Shown one piece after another: positions 1 to 8,102 of a stretch of 64,000 nucleotides of DNA. The stretch lies in contig NZ_JAPSLK010000005.1 in assembly GCF_031180885.1 (NCBI RefSeq), forward strand, positions 62,001 to 126,000, given 5' to 3'. The translations under genes were made by a program, and so were the position numbers. Positions within the stretch are counted from its first letter, which is position 1. Each line of letters opens with the position of its first letter. The DNA comes from Saccharothrix sp. GTDB taxonomy: Bacteria > Actinomycetota > Actinomycetes > Mycobacteriales > Pseudonocardiaceae. The notes under the pieces are model-generated. The model was given only the letters and a program-made list of their open reading frames with translations, was not told the origin of the DNA and did no database searches.

Positions 1-657
1 CAGGTGACCATGGCCGCGATGAGCGACAGCGCCACCCACTACGGCGTGCTGTCAACGATCTTCGCCATCGGCACCGTGGTCGGCGGCCTGGCAGCGTCGG
101 CATGCCGGAAGCTCACCCTCCGCCTCCTCCTCATCGCCGCAGGCGTGACAAGCATCTTCCAGGCCATCGGCGGCGTGATGCCTGGCACCTGGGGCTTCGC
201 TCTAGTCCTCCTACCCATCGCAGCCGGCGCGGTGGTCATCGACACCACCATGAGCACCCGCCTGCAACTGGACACCGCAGACGGCATGCGCGGCCGTCTT
301 CTCGCGGTCAACCACGCGGTGGGCGCCGCAGCCGGTGCCGTAGGCGCACCCCTTCTGGGCTGGCTGTGCGAGCACCTGGGCGCCCCCGAAACCCTGGTCC
401 TGGCCGGCACCCTCACCTTGATCGCCACCGCCTTCGCCACCACGGTCTTCGCCGCACCCCCACACCGCCGAGCAGCCCTAGCCCACCGAGTCCTCCGCCG
501 CCCCCACCCAGTCCTCCCACCCTCCGGCCACCCCCACACCACCACCCGCCCAACCTCCCGCCGCCGCCACCACCCCCGCCCCCTCCCCCACAAAACCCAC
601 ACCCACGCCCACACCCACGCCCACACCCACGCCCACACCCACGCCACCCACCGCTAG
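1..657 (+). CDS. MFS transporter, C-terminal part (cut by window edge)
   Basis: The reading frame is open from the first base, so the true start lies upstream. Four to five hydrophobic segments are visible in the first 150 residues, with the glycine/alanine-rich helices and the loop RLQLDTADGMRGRLLAVNHA typical of the second half of drug-efflux MFS proteins (12-TM group). It probably exports a small molecule. After the last helix, near position 460, the protein becomes an Arg/Pro/His-rich tail ending in alternating Thr-His and Ala-His pairs coded by a 12-bp tandem repeat. This tail is unlike any MFS terminus and may come from repeat expansion or loss of the original stop. The substrate cannot be inferred. 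Confidence 0.75.
   Translation, partial: QVTMAAMSDSATHYGVLSTIFAIGTVVGGLAASACRKLTLRLLLIAAGVTSIFQAIGGVMPGTWGFALVLLPIAAGAVVIDTTMSTRLQLDTADGMRGRLLAVNHAVGAAAGAVGAPLLGWLCEHLGAPETLVLAGTLTLIATAFATTVFAAPPHRRAALAHRVLRRPHPVLPPSGHPHTTTRPTSRRRHHPRPLPHKTHTHAHTHAHTHAHTHATHR
597..648 (+). repeat. 12-bp tandem repeat coding a Thr-His/Ala-His tail
   Basis: The unit ACACCCACGCCC is repeated about four times just before the MFS stop codon. It stays in frame and encodes alternating His residues. One strand is almost free of guanine here. Confidence 0.8.
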
Positions 658-1067
658 CCAACCCACGAACCACACCGCCACCAACCCCCGCCCGCACCCC
701 AACAGGCCCCGACCAACGCACACCCGACCCGGCAACGCGGCCCCACCCGGCAACCCCACCCGACAGGCCTCGCCCGACACACGCCCCCCGGCAACCCTGC
801 CCGCCAGCCCCGGACGACTGCTCCGCCCGGCGGCCCGGCCCATCGGTACAACCCCGGCGCGGCCGCGCAACCCAGCCAGCAGGCCTGGCCACCTCTGCAG
901 CCGACTCGGCCCGAAGCGCGACCCGGCGGCCTAGCCGACAACACGGCCCGGCTGCGTAGCCGATAACGCGGCCCGATGCGGCAGTCCCTGTCAAACCCGG
1001 CGGGCCCCACCCGACACGGCAACACGGCCCGACGTGCGGTGCGACCCGAGGGTGGCGGGGGTATTGG
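658..1067. other. C-rich intergenic stretch with imperfect repeats
   Basis: This lies between two convergent gene ends. It is strongly C-rich on the top strand. The open frames across it are Pro/Arg- or Gly-rich on both strands, which is what composition alone gives. Three imperfect copies of a segment resembling CCGACAACACGGCCCG occur near 935, 960 and 1015. I see no gene and no clear T-tailed terminator. Confidence 0.5.
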
Positions 1068-1580
1068 TCAGCGGTAGAAGAAGATGTCTAGTTCCAGGAT
1101 GTCGGTGCCGCCGCGCCAGAAGCCCTCGCCGCTGGCGTCGGCGAAGGCCGGTTGGCGGGATTGCAATGCGCTGAGAACCATCTTCGCGCGCTCTTGGGCC
1201 TCGGCCACGCCGTCCAAAGGGCCGGCGGCGAAGACCAGGACGAAACCTACCGCTCGGCCCGGGCCGCGTGCGGCTACCTCTCGGCTTACCGCGTCCAGGA
1301 CGCCCGCCGCGACCGGGCCGTCCGGACCCTCCGCTGCCAGCCGGTCCAGGTCTGCTTCTACCTCGATCTTCACCGGGGTTCGGTCGAGCACGCGTTCGGC
1401 GACGGTGGTGGTTGTGGTGGGGGCGGTTGTCGTGGTGGTGGTGGTTGTTGTGGTGGTTGTTGAGGAAGCTGTGGCGGTGCCGGGGGTGGATTCCAGGCCG
1501 ATTATGAAGAGGACCAGGAACAGGTCGGCGAAAAGCCAGCCGGCCAACAACACCACGTGAAGTTTGCGTTGGCGGGTCAT
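1068..1580 (-). CDS. Single-pass membrane protein with MotB/ZorB-like N-terminus
   Basis: 170 residues. A short basic N-terminus leads into one membrane helix (about residues 8-28) containing LAGWLFADLFLVLF. The Phe-Ala-Asp motif (Asp19) sits where MotB and ZorB proteins carry their proton-conducting aspartate. A poly-threonine linker (about residues 41-60) follows, then a roughly 105-residue extracytoplasmic domain whose pattern VGFVLVFAAGP...AQERAKMVLSAL loosely resembles OmpA-like peptidoglycan-binding domains. The start ATG overlaps the stop of the upstream gene (ATGA), so it is the last gene of the leftward GTPase operon. It may be the stator-like partner of the preceding membrane protein. 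The OmpA/MotB relation is inferred from pattern only. Confidence 0.55.
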   Translation of the reverse strand: MTRQRKLHVVLLAGWLFADLFLVLFIIGLESTPGTATASSTTTTTTTTTTTTAPTTTTTVAERVLDRTPVKIEVEADLDRLAAEGPDGPVAAGVLDAVSREVAARGPGRAVGFVLVFAAGPLDGVAEAQERAKMVLSALQSRQPAFADASGEGFWRGGTDILELDIFFYR

Positions 1581-2641
1581 TGGTGGTCGCCGTTGGACAT
1601 GGGGCGGGCGTTGTCCAGGGGAGTGTCGTCCCAGCCGTCGTAGCGGTGGTCCATGCGGTCCAGGGCGTAGCGGAGTTGGGCTACCAGTTCGCTCAGGCTT
1701 TCGGTGCGTTCGCGGAAGACGTCCAGGGATTCGCCCAAGCGTTCGGCTGATCTGGCTACCTCGCCGGCCACCTCGCGGTGGCTTTGGGCGTCTGCCTCCG
1801 CCCGTTGGGTTGCCTGGTCCAGTTGGCCGATCAGGGAAGACAGGGAGCCTTGAAGGGCTCGGCCGTCAGCTACTACGGTCTCGTGCAGGGCGATGAGGGC
1901 CGATAGGGTTTCAGCCGGGGCCTGTAGGGCGGTGCCCATGTCCTTTAGGGCCCGGGCGGCTTGGGTCCATTCGGTCAGGGCGCTGTGCAAGTGGCTGCCT
2001 GGGCCGGTTTTTACTGCGCCGGCGATGGTTTGGCCGGTGTCTTTGAGGGCGCTGACCAGGGCCGAGTTGGAGGCGCCGATTCGGGCGGCGAAGTCTCGGA
2101 CCTGGCGTTTGGTTAGTTGGACTTCGCCTTCCACCTCTACTCGGCCCACTAGGACGGTCGCCATTGCCAGGTCCTGCGCCAGGGCTGCGCGGTCGTCGGC
2201 TTGGGTTGCGGTGTGGCGGCTGCCCGACAGGTGTGCGGCGAGGGTTAGGGCGATGATCACGAAGACTATGAAGGCCACGAAAGCGGCGGTCCCGCCTAGA
2301 GTTGGCACCTGGCCACCGAACCCCCGCTGCCAGCCCAGCAAGAAGGACTCGTTGCTGTTCGCACGCTCGTGCGCCTCCAAAGCGCCGCTCAGCCGCCACC
2401 ACGTGAAGCCGACCGGGACGAAGACCAGCAGGTCGCGCACTACCTCCAGCCACGCCACCCATCGGGGGCGCCCCTGATCGGGTAGCAGCACCTCGGGCGG
2501 GTAGGACTGAACCAGCGGGCTGCCAACCAGAGCATGGCCACCGGCGCGCAGGTCCTCGCCGATGCCGCGCAACACGTCGGCGGCGGCACCAGGACGGCGG
2601 GCCCAGGTGTCGAAGCGGTCGGCGAGGGCTTCGAGAGTCAT
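1577..2641 (-). CDS. Two-TM membrane protein with long coiled-coil tail
   Basis: 354 residues. The N-terminal ~50 residues are soluble. Two hydrophobic segments follow (around residues 62-85, LLVFVPVGFTWW, and 110-140, AAFVAFIVFVIIALTLAAHL), then a long helical, Ala/Glu/Arg-rich cytoplasmic region (about 150-335) with heptad-like spacing. The layout, membrane helices plus a long coiled tail next to a single-TM MotB-like protein, recalls ZorA-ZorB or MotA-MotB pairs, but I cannot assign a MotA/ExbB domain by eye. It is joined by ATGA overlaps to the genes on both sides, so it belongs to the GTPase operon. Confidence 0.6.
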   Translation of the reverse strand: MTLEALADRFDTWARRPGAAADVLRGIGEDLRAGGHALVGSPLVQSYPPEVLLPDQGRPRWVAWLEVVRDLLVFVPVGFTWWRLSGALEAHERANSNESFLLGWQRGFGGQVPTLGGTAAFVAFIVFVIIALTLAAHLSGSRHTATQADDRAALAQDLAMATVLVGRVEVEGEVQLTKRQVRDFAARIGASNSALVSALKDTGQTIAGAVKTGPGSHLHSALTEWTQAARALKDMGTALQAPAETLSALIALHETVVADGRALQGSLSSLIGQLDQATQRAEADAQSHREVAGEVARSAERLGESLDVFRERTESLSELVAQLRYALDRMDHRYDGWDDTPLDNARPMSNGDHQ

Positions 2642-4338
2642 CGGTCCGCCAATCCGTTTCCTTCGAAATATCGCCTGGCCGCAGCGTCCGCGACCAACCG
2701 GCGCACGCGCGCGTTGTCCGCCCTCGTGTACAACACGTGCAGCAACGCGGGTGGCGCGTCCGCCGGGAGCAAGCGCAGGACGTCGCCGATGATGCGGGTG
2801 CTACCCAAGTCCGGCCCGAACACCGTCCCGACCAGCACGTCGTACAGCGGCACGGCGGCGCTCGCGCTCTGGGGGCGCAGCACGTCCACCACCTGCGCCA
2901 AAGCATCACCCGTGAGGAACGCCTCCCGCGCGGCCTTGCGCTGGTCGCCGGAGTTCTTGCGACCGGGCAGGCTGCGCAGCACCAACTCGCACGTCGCGGG
3001 TTCGCGCGCGCCGTCCTCGTGCAGCCAACGCAACAGGGTCGCGGTTTGGAGTCTGGACGTTGCTTGGAAGACCAGGCCCAGGCATCGTTCGTCGGTCAGG
3101 GAGAAAGTGGTGAGCAATCCTACGAACGCCACCAGTTCCTGCCACGACTCCACACCGTGCGCCACAGGCTTGGTGCGCGCCAACTCCTTCACCAAGGTCG
3201 TGCTGTCGAAACGCAAGAACGGCAACAGCTTGCGGGCCGGCTCGGACAACGGCCGGGTCGCCATCCGCCGCGCCAGCTCGCCCAACATCCGGTGCTCGGA
3301 CGCCCGCGCTGTCGCACTCCCGTTGGCCTGCACGTCCACCAAAGTGTTCGCCAGGTCGCCATCGGGCGTCTGCCGGATCTGCTCCACGATGTGCTCGTCC
3401 ACCACCCCCGACCGCAGCACGTCCTCCTCCACGGGCGTCAACTCACCCCTGGTGGACCGGCTGAGCAGGTCCATCACGTCGGCCAGCACCCCGGGCTTGA
3501 ACTGGACCCGCTGCGCCCACGCCTCGACATCGCGGGCGGTGGCCAGTGGTTGTGCGGGTAGCAGCGCTGTCATTGCCTCGCAACCCCGGCGCGAGTAGCG
3601 GCTGGCCAAGGCGAAGGTGAAGTGCCGCAACGGGTTCGCCTCACGTGGTCCACCCAAGCGGACCCGGGTGCGGGTGGTGGCGTGGGTGGAGAAGCCCGAC
3701 GCGGCGGTGAGGAACACGACGCGCGGCAGGTGGCGGCCGGTGTCGCCGGGCTCGGCGGTGGCGAAGGTCAGCGGCTCGCCGGTGATGTCCAGCCACGCGC
3801 ACAGCAGCTCCACCGGCGGCGCGGGCGGGTCGACCACGGTCAGCGCCGCGCCCGGCTCGGCCAGCAGGGTCGCGACGAAGTCCCCGACCAGCCCCGGCGA
3901 CAGGTCGCGCACCGAACCGCGCAACGACCACAGGCCCTGCTCGGCGGCGGCGTGCAGCCAGCCCGCGTGCAAGGCCTCCAGATCGACACCGACTTCGTCG
4001 CCCTCGCCGCTCCAACCGTCCCACGTGGACAGACCCAGGGCGTGCCAGGCGTTGAGGGAACGGCCGATCAGCACGTGCGCCAAAGCCGAACCCTCGCGGC
4101 CGTTGGCGTCGGGCACGTCCTTCTTGTGGATCAGCACCTTCACGCCGTCGAAGTCCAGGAACACCAACCCGGGCGGACCGGGCGCGGCCCACACCAGTTC
4201 GTGCAGCCGCTGGTCCCACTGGTCCAGCGCGTCCGGCGGCAGCGACGACGCCACCGGCCCGACACCCCGCCGGCCCAGCAGCGAACGCGCCGACCAGCGG
4301 TAGACGACCTGGTCGACCCGGGACAGGTCCGCGTTCAC
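2638..4338 (-). CDS. GTPase-associated protein 1 (GAP1)-like protein
   Basis: 566 residues, soluble. The N-terminus (DQVVYRWSARSLLGRRGVGP, then VASSLP and a Trp-rich segment) matches the GTPase-associated protein 1 type as I recall it. The rest is alpha-helical, Leu/Ala/Arg-rich repeats without catalytic motifs I can name, ending in solenoid-like helices. The GTG start at 4338 overlaps the stop of the upstream GTPase gene (GTGA), implying translational coupling and a stoichiometric partner of that GTPase. A much longer open frame continues upstream but runs antisense-like through the GTPase gene, so I reject it. The family assignment is from memory; function beyond GTPase partnership is unknown. 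Confidence 0.65.
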   Translation of the reverse strand: MNADLSRVDQVVYRWSARSLLGRRGVGPVASSLPPDALDQWDQRLHELVWAAPGPPGLVFLDFDGVKVLIHKKDVPDANGREGSALAHVLIGRSLNAWHALGLSTWDGWSGEGDEVGVDLEALHAGWLHAAAEQGLWSLRGSVRDLSPGLVGDFVATLLAEPGAALTVVDPPAPPVELLCAWLDITGEPLTFATAEPGDTGRHLPRVVFLTAASGFSTHATTRTRVRLGGPREANPLRHFTFALASRYSRRGCEAMTALLPAQPLATARDVEAWAQRVQFKPGVLADVMDLLSRSTRGELTPVEEDVLRSGVVDEHIVEQIRQTPDGDLANTLVDVQANGSATARASEHRMLGELARRMATRPLSEPARKLLPFLRFDSTTLVKELARTKPVAHGVESWQELVAFVGLLTTFSLTDERCLGLVFQATSRLQTATLLRWLHEDGAREPATCELVLRSLPGRKNSGDQRKAAREAFLTGDALAQVVDVLRPQSASAAVPLYDVLVGTVFGPDLGSTRIIGDVLRLLPADAPPALLHVLYTRADNARVRRLVADAAARRYFEGNGLADR

Positions 4339-5405
4339 ACCCACCCCCCGACCGGCGTCGGCGTCAGCACGCCCTTCATCGCCAGCAACGACAGCAACGG
4401 CTTGAGCACCCGCCGCTGCCGGAACGCCACCGCCGGGAACTCCGCCCCCTCCGGACTGGTCCCGGCCGCCGACGCGAAGTGCAGGGTCGACCACGCGCAC
4501 CGCTCCGCCGGGGCCAGCCACCGGTGCGCGCCGCGCGCGAACAGGTAGGAGTACACGTCCCGGCTCTCCTCCTCGACCGTGCTCAAGTCGAACTCCTCCG
4601 CCTCGGCGTCCCGCGACAACCAGTGGTCCACTTTGGACGAGCGGAACCGCAGCAGGTCCGCCTTGGCCACCACGGACACCGACGGGATCGGCAGGTACGG
4701 CAGCCGCCGCCGGTTGCGGATGGCCGAGATCCGCCCCAACGTCACGTCGAACGCCGCGTCGCCGGTGGTCTCCGGCCTGCCGCGCAACAGGTTCGGCACG
4801 GTCTCCGGGTCGATCACGAACACCAGGGCGTTGACCGCGCCGATGAACGCCACCGACGGGTCCACCCGCTCCAGCACCTCGCCCGCCACGTCGAAGAACG
4901 TCAGCGCGAACCGCCGCCCGGTGCGCAGGTTGGTCACCTTCAAGGCGTCGGCGAACTCGATGGCCGTCGCCGGCGTCGCGCGCAGCCGCTGCCGCCGGCC
5001 CAGGAACGGCTCCACGACCGTGCTCATGTACCGCTGGTGGATGCGCAGGTCCAGCGGCTCGACCAGCAGCCCGATGTCGCGCAGCGGCGCGGCCCGGCGC
5101 ATGAGCTGGCCGACCATCGCGGCCAGCAGGTGGCTCTTGCCCGCCGCGCCCTGCCCGATCACGCCGACCACCACGCGCTCGTCGTAGTCGCCGTAGTCGT
5201 GGGGCAGGTAGTGCCGGGTGCCGCCGCCGGTGCACACCCGGTAGGCGGTGGCCAGCCGGTTGAACAGCACCTCCTGGTTCTCCCCGGGCAGCGGCTGGAA
5301 CGGCGTCTCCTCGCCCTGCGCGTCCAGCACCACCACGGGCGCGGCCGACCACAGCACGGTGTGCAGGCAGATCGGGCACTGCAACGAACTCGGCGACCGG
5401 CTCAC
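4335..5405 (-). CDS. P-loop GTPase of a conflict-system operon
   Basis: 356 residues. The N-terminus has a CPICLHTV zinc-knuckle-like motif (about residues 10-17). The G1 loop GQGAAGKS lies near residue 85 and a G3-like DVAGE near 160. VAKADL at about 230 is the likely G4-type motif, with Ala replacing the usual Asn. This fits the TRAFAC-like/double-GTPase group found next to GAP1 proteins, as I recall it. I choose GTG 5405 because its codon overlaps the stop of a 12-codon mini-frame created by a duplicated gene junction; GTG 5420 is also possible. It is probably the nucleotide switch of the leftward operon, downstream of a membrane-bound pseudokinase. Confidence 0.75.
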   Translation of the reverse strand: MSRSPSSLQCPICLHTVLWSAAPVVVLDAQGEETPFQPLPGENQEVLFNRLATAYRVCTGGGTRHYLPHDYGDYDERVVVGVIGQGAAGKSHLLAAMVGQLMRRAAPLRDIGLLVEPLDLRIHQRYMSTVVEPFLGRRQRLRATPATAIEFADALKVTNLRTGRRFALTFFDVAGEVLERVDPSVAFIGAVNALVFVIDPETVPNLLRGRPETTGDAAFDVTLGRISAIRNRRRLPYLPIPSVSVVAKADLLRFRSSKVDHWLSRDAEAEEFDLSTVEEESRDVYSYLFARGAHRWLAPAERCAWSTLHFASAAGTSPEGAEFPAVAFRQRRVLKPLLSLLAMKGVLTPTPVGGWV

Positions 5406-5440
5406 GACAGCCACCCCCACCGAACCGGCGACTGGCTCAC
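5402..5440 (-). other. Duplicated gene junction with 12-codon mini-frame
   Basis: On the minus strand the kinase-like gene ends in CTGTCGTGAGCC. The same string recurs 35 nt later at the GTPase start, followed in both copies by [A/G]GTCGCCG-like sequence. A mini-frame (GTG AGC CAG ... TCG TGA, 12 residues) starts on the first stop and ends on the GTPase GTG, so ribosomes could pass through by two consecutive stop/start overlaps. Confidence 0.55.
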
Positions 5441-6438
5441 GACAGCGCCCCCCACAGCACCACGACCAGCACCACCAGCCCCACGACCGACGTCCACACG
5501 ATCGCCTTGACCCGGGTCGGCGACACCGGCTCCTTGAGCAACACGTGCGCGTTCTGCTGGTACCAGGCCGCGAACGCGCGCTGCTCGGCGCGCAGCCGCT
5601 CGAACGCCTCCACCCCGCCGGTCTCCCGGTCGGCGATCGTGGTCACCGGGCGGCCGGAACCGGACAGCGGGTCGGGCAGCTTGCGGCGGCGCAGCAGGGC
5701 CAGCGGGTCCGGGCGGCGGGTGCGGTCCGGGTCGAACACGCCCGCCAGCAGGTCGCGGACCACGACGTCCTGGAGCGCCAACCGGCGGCGCACCTCGACC
5801 GGGTCGGTGACGTCCTCGTTGGTGAACAGCCGGTACAGCACCAGTCCCGCGTCCAGCAGGTCGTCCTGGCGGCGCGCGGTGCCCTCGGGCGGCGGGCGGT
5901 TTGGGCAGCACGAGCACGCGGGCGCGGGCAGGCCGGACAGCACGGCGTGCTCGAAGTCGACCAGTTGCAGGCCCTCGCCGTCCCAGTGGAGCGTGGACAG
6001 GCCGATCCGGCGGTGCACCAGGCCGCTGACCGCGAGGTAGCGCAGGATGCGGACCAGGTCGTCCACCACAGGGCCCAGGACGTCGGCGCGCAGCGGCATC
6101 TCCAGCCGGCTCAACGGCTCGCCCCGGTTGGTGCGCAGCAGGTACGGCGGCTCGTGGTCCGGGTTGTGCCCGATCAGCCGGGTCAGCTGGGTCGGGTAGC
6201 GGCGCTCGGTGAGCCGGCCGCGCAGCCGGGTCAGGGCGTCCACCTCGCGGCGCAGCAGCACCACGGACTCGGGGTCCGGGCCGGCCGAGCGCAGCGCGAC
6301 GGGCTCGTTGACCCGGTTGCGGCCGTACCGCGACAGCAGCGGTCCGTCCAGTCGCCGCCGCCCGTCGAACTCGACGTCGTAGGTCTGCAAACCGCGTCCG
6401 AAGTCGCCCGCGAGGATCAACTGGAGCTGTTCGGTCAT
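5437..6438 (-). CDS. Membrane-anchored protein kinase-like protein (probable pseudokinase)
   Basis: 333 residues from ATG 6438. It has a kinase-like fold pattern: an N-lobe with REVDALTRL as helix C (about residue 60), a catalytic-loop position reading HRRIGLSTL instead of HRD...N, and a DFG position reading DFE (LVDFEHA). No clear beta-3 VAIK lysine is visible. The missing catalytic Asp points to a pseudokinase, though the metal-binding Asp remains. A Cys cluster (ACSCC) follows in the C-lobe. The C-terminus is a single membrane helix (IVWTSVVGLVVLVVVLWGAL), giving a cytoplasmic sensor or scaffold on the membrane. It is the first gene of the leftward operon and is transcribed divergently from the CHAT gene. 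Confidence 0.65.
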   Translation of the reverse strand: MTEQLQLILAGDFGRGLQTYDVEFDGRRRLDGPLLSRYGRNRVNEPVALRSAGPDPESVVLLRREVDALTRLRGRLTERRYPTQLTRLIGHNPDHEPPYLLRTNRGEPLSRLEMPLRADVLGPVVDDLVRILRYLAVSGLVHRRIGLSTLHWDGEGLQLVDFEHAVLSGLPAPACSCCPNRPPPEGTARRQDDLLDAGLVLYRLFTNEDVTDPVEVRRRLALQDVVVRDLLAGVFDPDRTRRPDPLALLRRRKLPDPLSGSGRPVTTIADRETGGVEAFERLRAEQRAFAAWYQQNAHVLLKEPVSPTRVKAIVWTSVVGLVVLVVVLWGALS

Positions 6439-6641
6439 GCACTTCCCAGGGAGTCGGTCGAGGAGTCGAACCCGGATGTCCGCGACGGTAGACACCGCGG
6501 GAGCCGCCTGCGAGCGAAGTCGCCGAGATGACACCGAACGGCCTATTGGCCGCCGGAAGTTTCCGGAACTCCGTAACACCGCCCGCCGAATGCGCGACAC
6601 TGGGGGCGTCCATCCGCTAATGCCGAAAAGATGGAGAGCGC
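6439..6641. promoter_or_regulatory. Divergent control region with palindrome
   Basis: About 200 bp separate the start of the leftward GTPase operon from the start of the rightward CHAT/ubiquitin-like operon, so both promoters should lie here. A near-perfect palindrome, CCGGAA-GT-TTCCGG, occupies 6552-6565, roughly in the middle, and could be a shared operator. GGAGAG at 6633-6638 is a good ribosome site for the GTG at 6642. I cannot pick out convincing -35/-10 pairs. Confidence 0.5.
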
Positions 6642-7472
6642 GTGGGTCGGGTGACGTTCCGGCAACTCCGGCGCGAAGGCGCGTTCGCCCTGCTCGGGAC
6701 GTTGTTCGGGGACCGCTCGTCCTGCTTGGCGCTGCTGGAGGACGCGGGTGTGCCCGCCTCCAGCGTGCCACCGCCGGACTCGTTGCCGCCCGAGCAGTTC
6801 TGGCGGGAGGTGTGCCGCCGGATCGATCACGGCGGTTTTCCACTCGACTTGGAAAAGCTCCTGCTCGCGGCGCTCGAGTGGTATCCGGCGAATGCGCAAC
6901 TGCGGCGGTTGGCGGCCGGTTCCGGACCGGGTCGCGCGCTGTGCCTGTTGTCGTCGCCGACTAATGCGGCGCGAGTTCGGCTCGACGTCGAGCACCGCAC
7001 CATTCTGGAGATATCCGCACGATTGCGGAATTTGTCGGTGGTGGTGAACCCGGCGACCCGCGTCCGCGACATCGTCCCCGCGCTGCTGGAGGCGCAGCCC
7101 GAACTCGTGCACTTCTCCGGGCACGGCACCGCGGACGGCAGCCTGGTGTTCGAGGACGACGCGGGCAACGCCGCCCCGGTCGCGGTGGACGACCTCGCGC
7201 GCAGCTTCGCCGTGCTCGACGACCTGCGCTGCGTCCTGCTCAACTCCTGCTACACCACCGGCTACGCCGAGGCGCTGCGGTCGCGCGCGGAGGCCGTGAT
7301 CGGCTCCACGATCCCGCTGGGCGACGAGTGCGCCACCGCGTTCACCCGCGGCTTCTACACCGCGCTCGGCCACGGCGGCACGCTGCGCCGCGGCTACGAC
7401 GCGGGCCTGGCCGAGATGGGGCTGCGCGGCTGCCCGGTCTCCGGCATGCGCTACCTGGAGGGCACCGCATGA
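6642..7472 (+). CDS. EAD1-CHAT protein: caspase-like protease effector
   Basis: 276 residues. Residues 1-92 look like an effector-associated domain of the EAD1 type: Leu-rich helices, FW near 53-54 and the end motif WYPANAQLRRL. Residues about 98-276 are a CHAT (caspase HetF-associated) cysteine protease domain, with the catalytic His in HFSGHG (His161) and the catalytic Cys in LLNSCYT (Cys203). CHAT proteases cleave proteins after activation by partners recruited through adaptor domains. The same EAD1 pattern heads the E2-like protein three genes downstream, suggesting homotypic recruitment. GTG 6642 has a GGAGAG ribosome site; the stop overlaps the next ATG. It is the likely killing or processing arm of the system. 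Confidence 0.85.
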   Translation: MGRVTFRQLRREGAFALLGTLFGDRSSCLALLEDAGVPASSVPPPDSLPPEQFWREVCRRIDHGGFPLDLEKLLLAALEWYPANAQLRRLAAGSGPGRALCLLSSPTNAARVRLDVEHRTILEISARLRNLSVVVNPATRVRDIVPALLEAQPELVHFSGHGTADGSLVFEDDAGNAAPVAVDDLARSFAVLDDLRCVLLNSCYTTGYAEALRSRAEAVIGSTIPLGDECATAFTRGFYTALGHGGTLRRGYDAGLAEMGLRGCPVSGMRYLEGTA

Positions 7473-8098
7473 ACGAGCACCCCGCACCAGAGCCCGCCGC
7501 ACCGGAGCACCGCGCACCGCAGCCGACCGTCGACCTGGCCGCCGAGGACGGGTTCAACGAGGGCCTGCGGCGGGGCCAGGACCGCACCAACTCCGGCGTC
7601 GACGGGCCCGCGGTGACCACCGCGAACTCGTTCTGGGTCGCGGGCGGCCAGCAGGTGTGCCCGGTGTGCCGGCACACGTTCCGGATCAACGACCGCGTCC
7701 ACGTCCAGCACGCCACCGCCGACGGCGCGGCCCGCGTCGTGCACGCCGGCGAGGAACTGCCGTGCCACGGGGACGCGGCCGTCGGGCAGCAGGACGACCC
7801 GGCGATGACCGCCGAGTTCTACGCCGCCATCGACAAGCTGGACGCGCTCAACCAGGTCGCCAAGCGGCTCAAGCCGACCTCGTGGATGGTCGCCGACCTG
7901 CCCAAGCGGGTGCGCTGCGCGGGCTGCGGGCACAGCCTGCGGCCGTTCGAGGCGGTCGTGCTGTGCCCGTGCGACGAGACCGCGCCCAAGTGCAAGCTGC
8001 CCGTCCACCACGACCCCGCGCGCGGCCTGGACTGCCGGGACCGCTGGCTGCTCAACAAGAAGCTCGTGCACTGCCCGATGAGCTACCGGAAGAGGTGA
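7469..8098 (+). CDS. RING-like zinc-binding protein
   Basis: 209 residues. The first 50 are Pro/Ala-rich and probably disordered. Two cysteine clusters follow: CPVC with a later His and Cys (HAGEELPC), then CAGC...LCPCDETAPKC...HH...C. The second cluster has the spacing of a treble-clef or RING-like finger. Sitting between a CHAT protease and E1/E2 genes, it is a candidate E3-like adaptor or substrate receptor, but that role is inferred from context only. ATG 7469 overlaps the CHAT stop (ATGA); a longer open frame upstream runs inside the CHAT gene and is rejected. The E1 gene starts 5 nt downstream behind AGGTGAGG. Confidence 0.7.
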   Translation: MNEHPAPEPAAPEHRAPQPTVDLAAEDGFNEGLRRGQDRTNSGVDGPAVTTANSFWVAGGQQVCPVCRHTFRINDRVHVQHATADGAARVVHAGEELPCHGDAAVGQQDDPAMTAEFYAAIDKLDALNQVAKRLKPTSWMVADLPKRVRCAGCGHSLRPFEAVVLCPCDETAPKCKLPVHHDPARGLDCRDRWLLNKKLVHCPMSYRKR

Positions 8099-8102
8099 GG
8101 CG

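Noticed and set aside
102-959. 285-residue Pro/His/Arg-rich frame over the MFS end and gap
   Set aside because: It arises from the C-rich strand; no codon-position bias or ribosome site supports it.
6455-6520. TTCGACTCC on the minus strand, like a tRNA T-loop
   Set aside because: The bases around it do not form a T-stem and no acceptor or anticodon arm follows.
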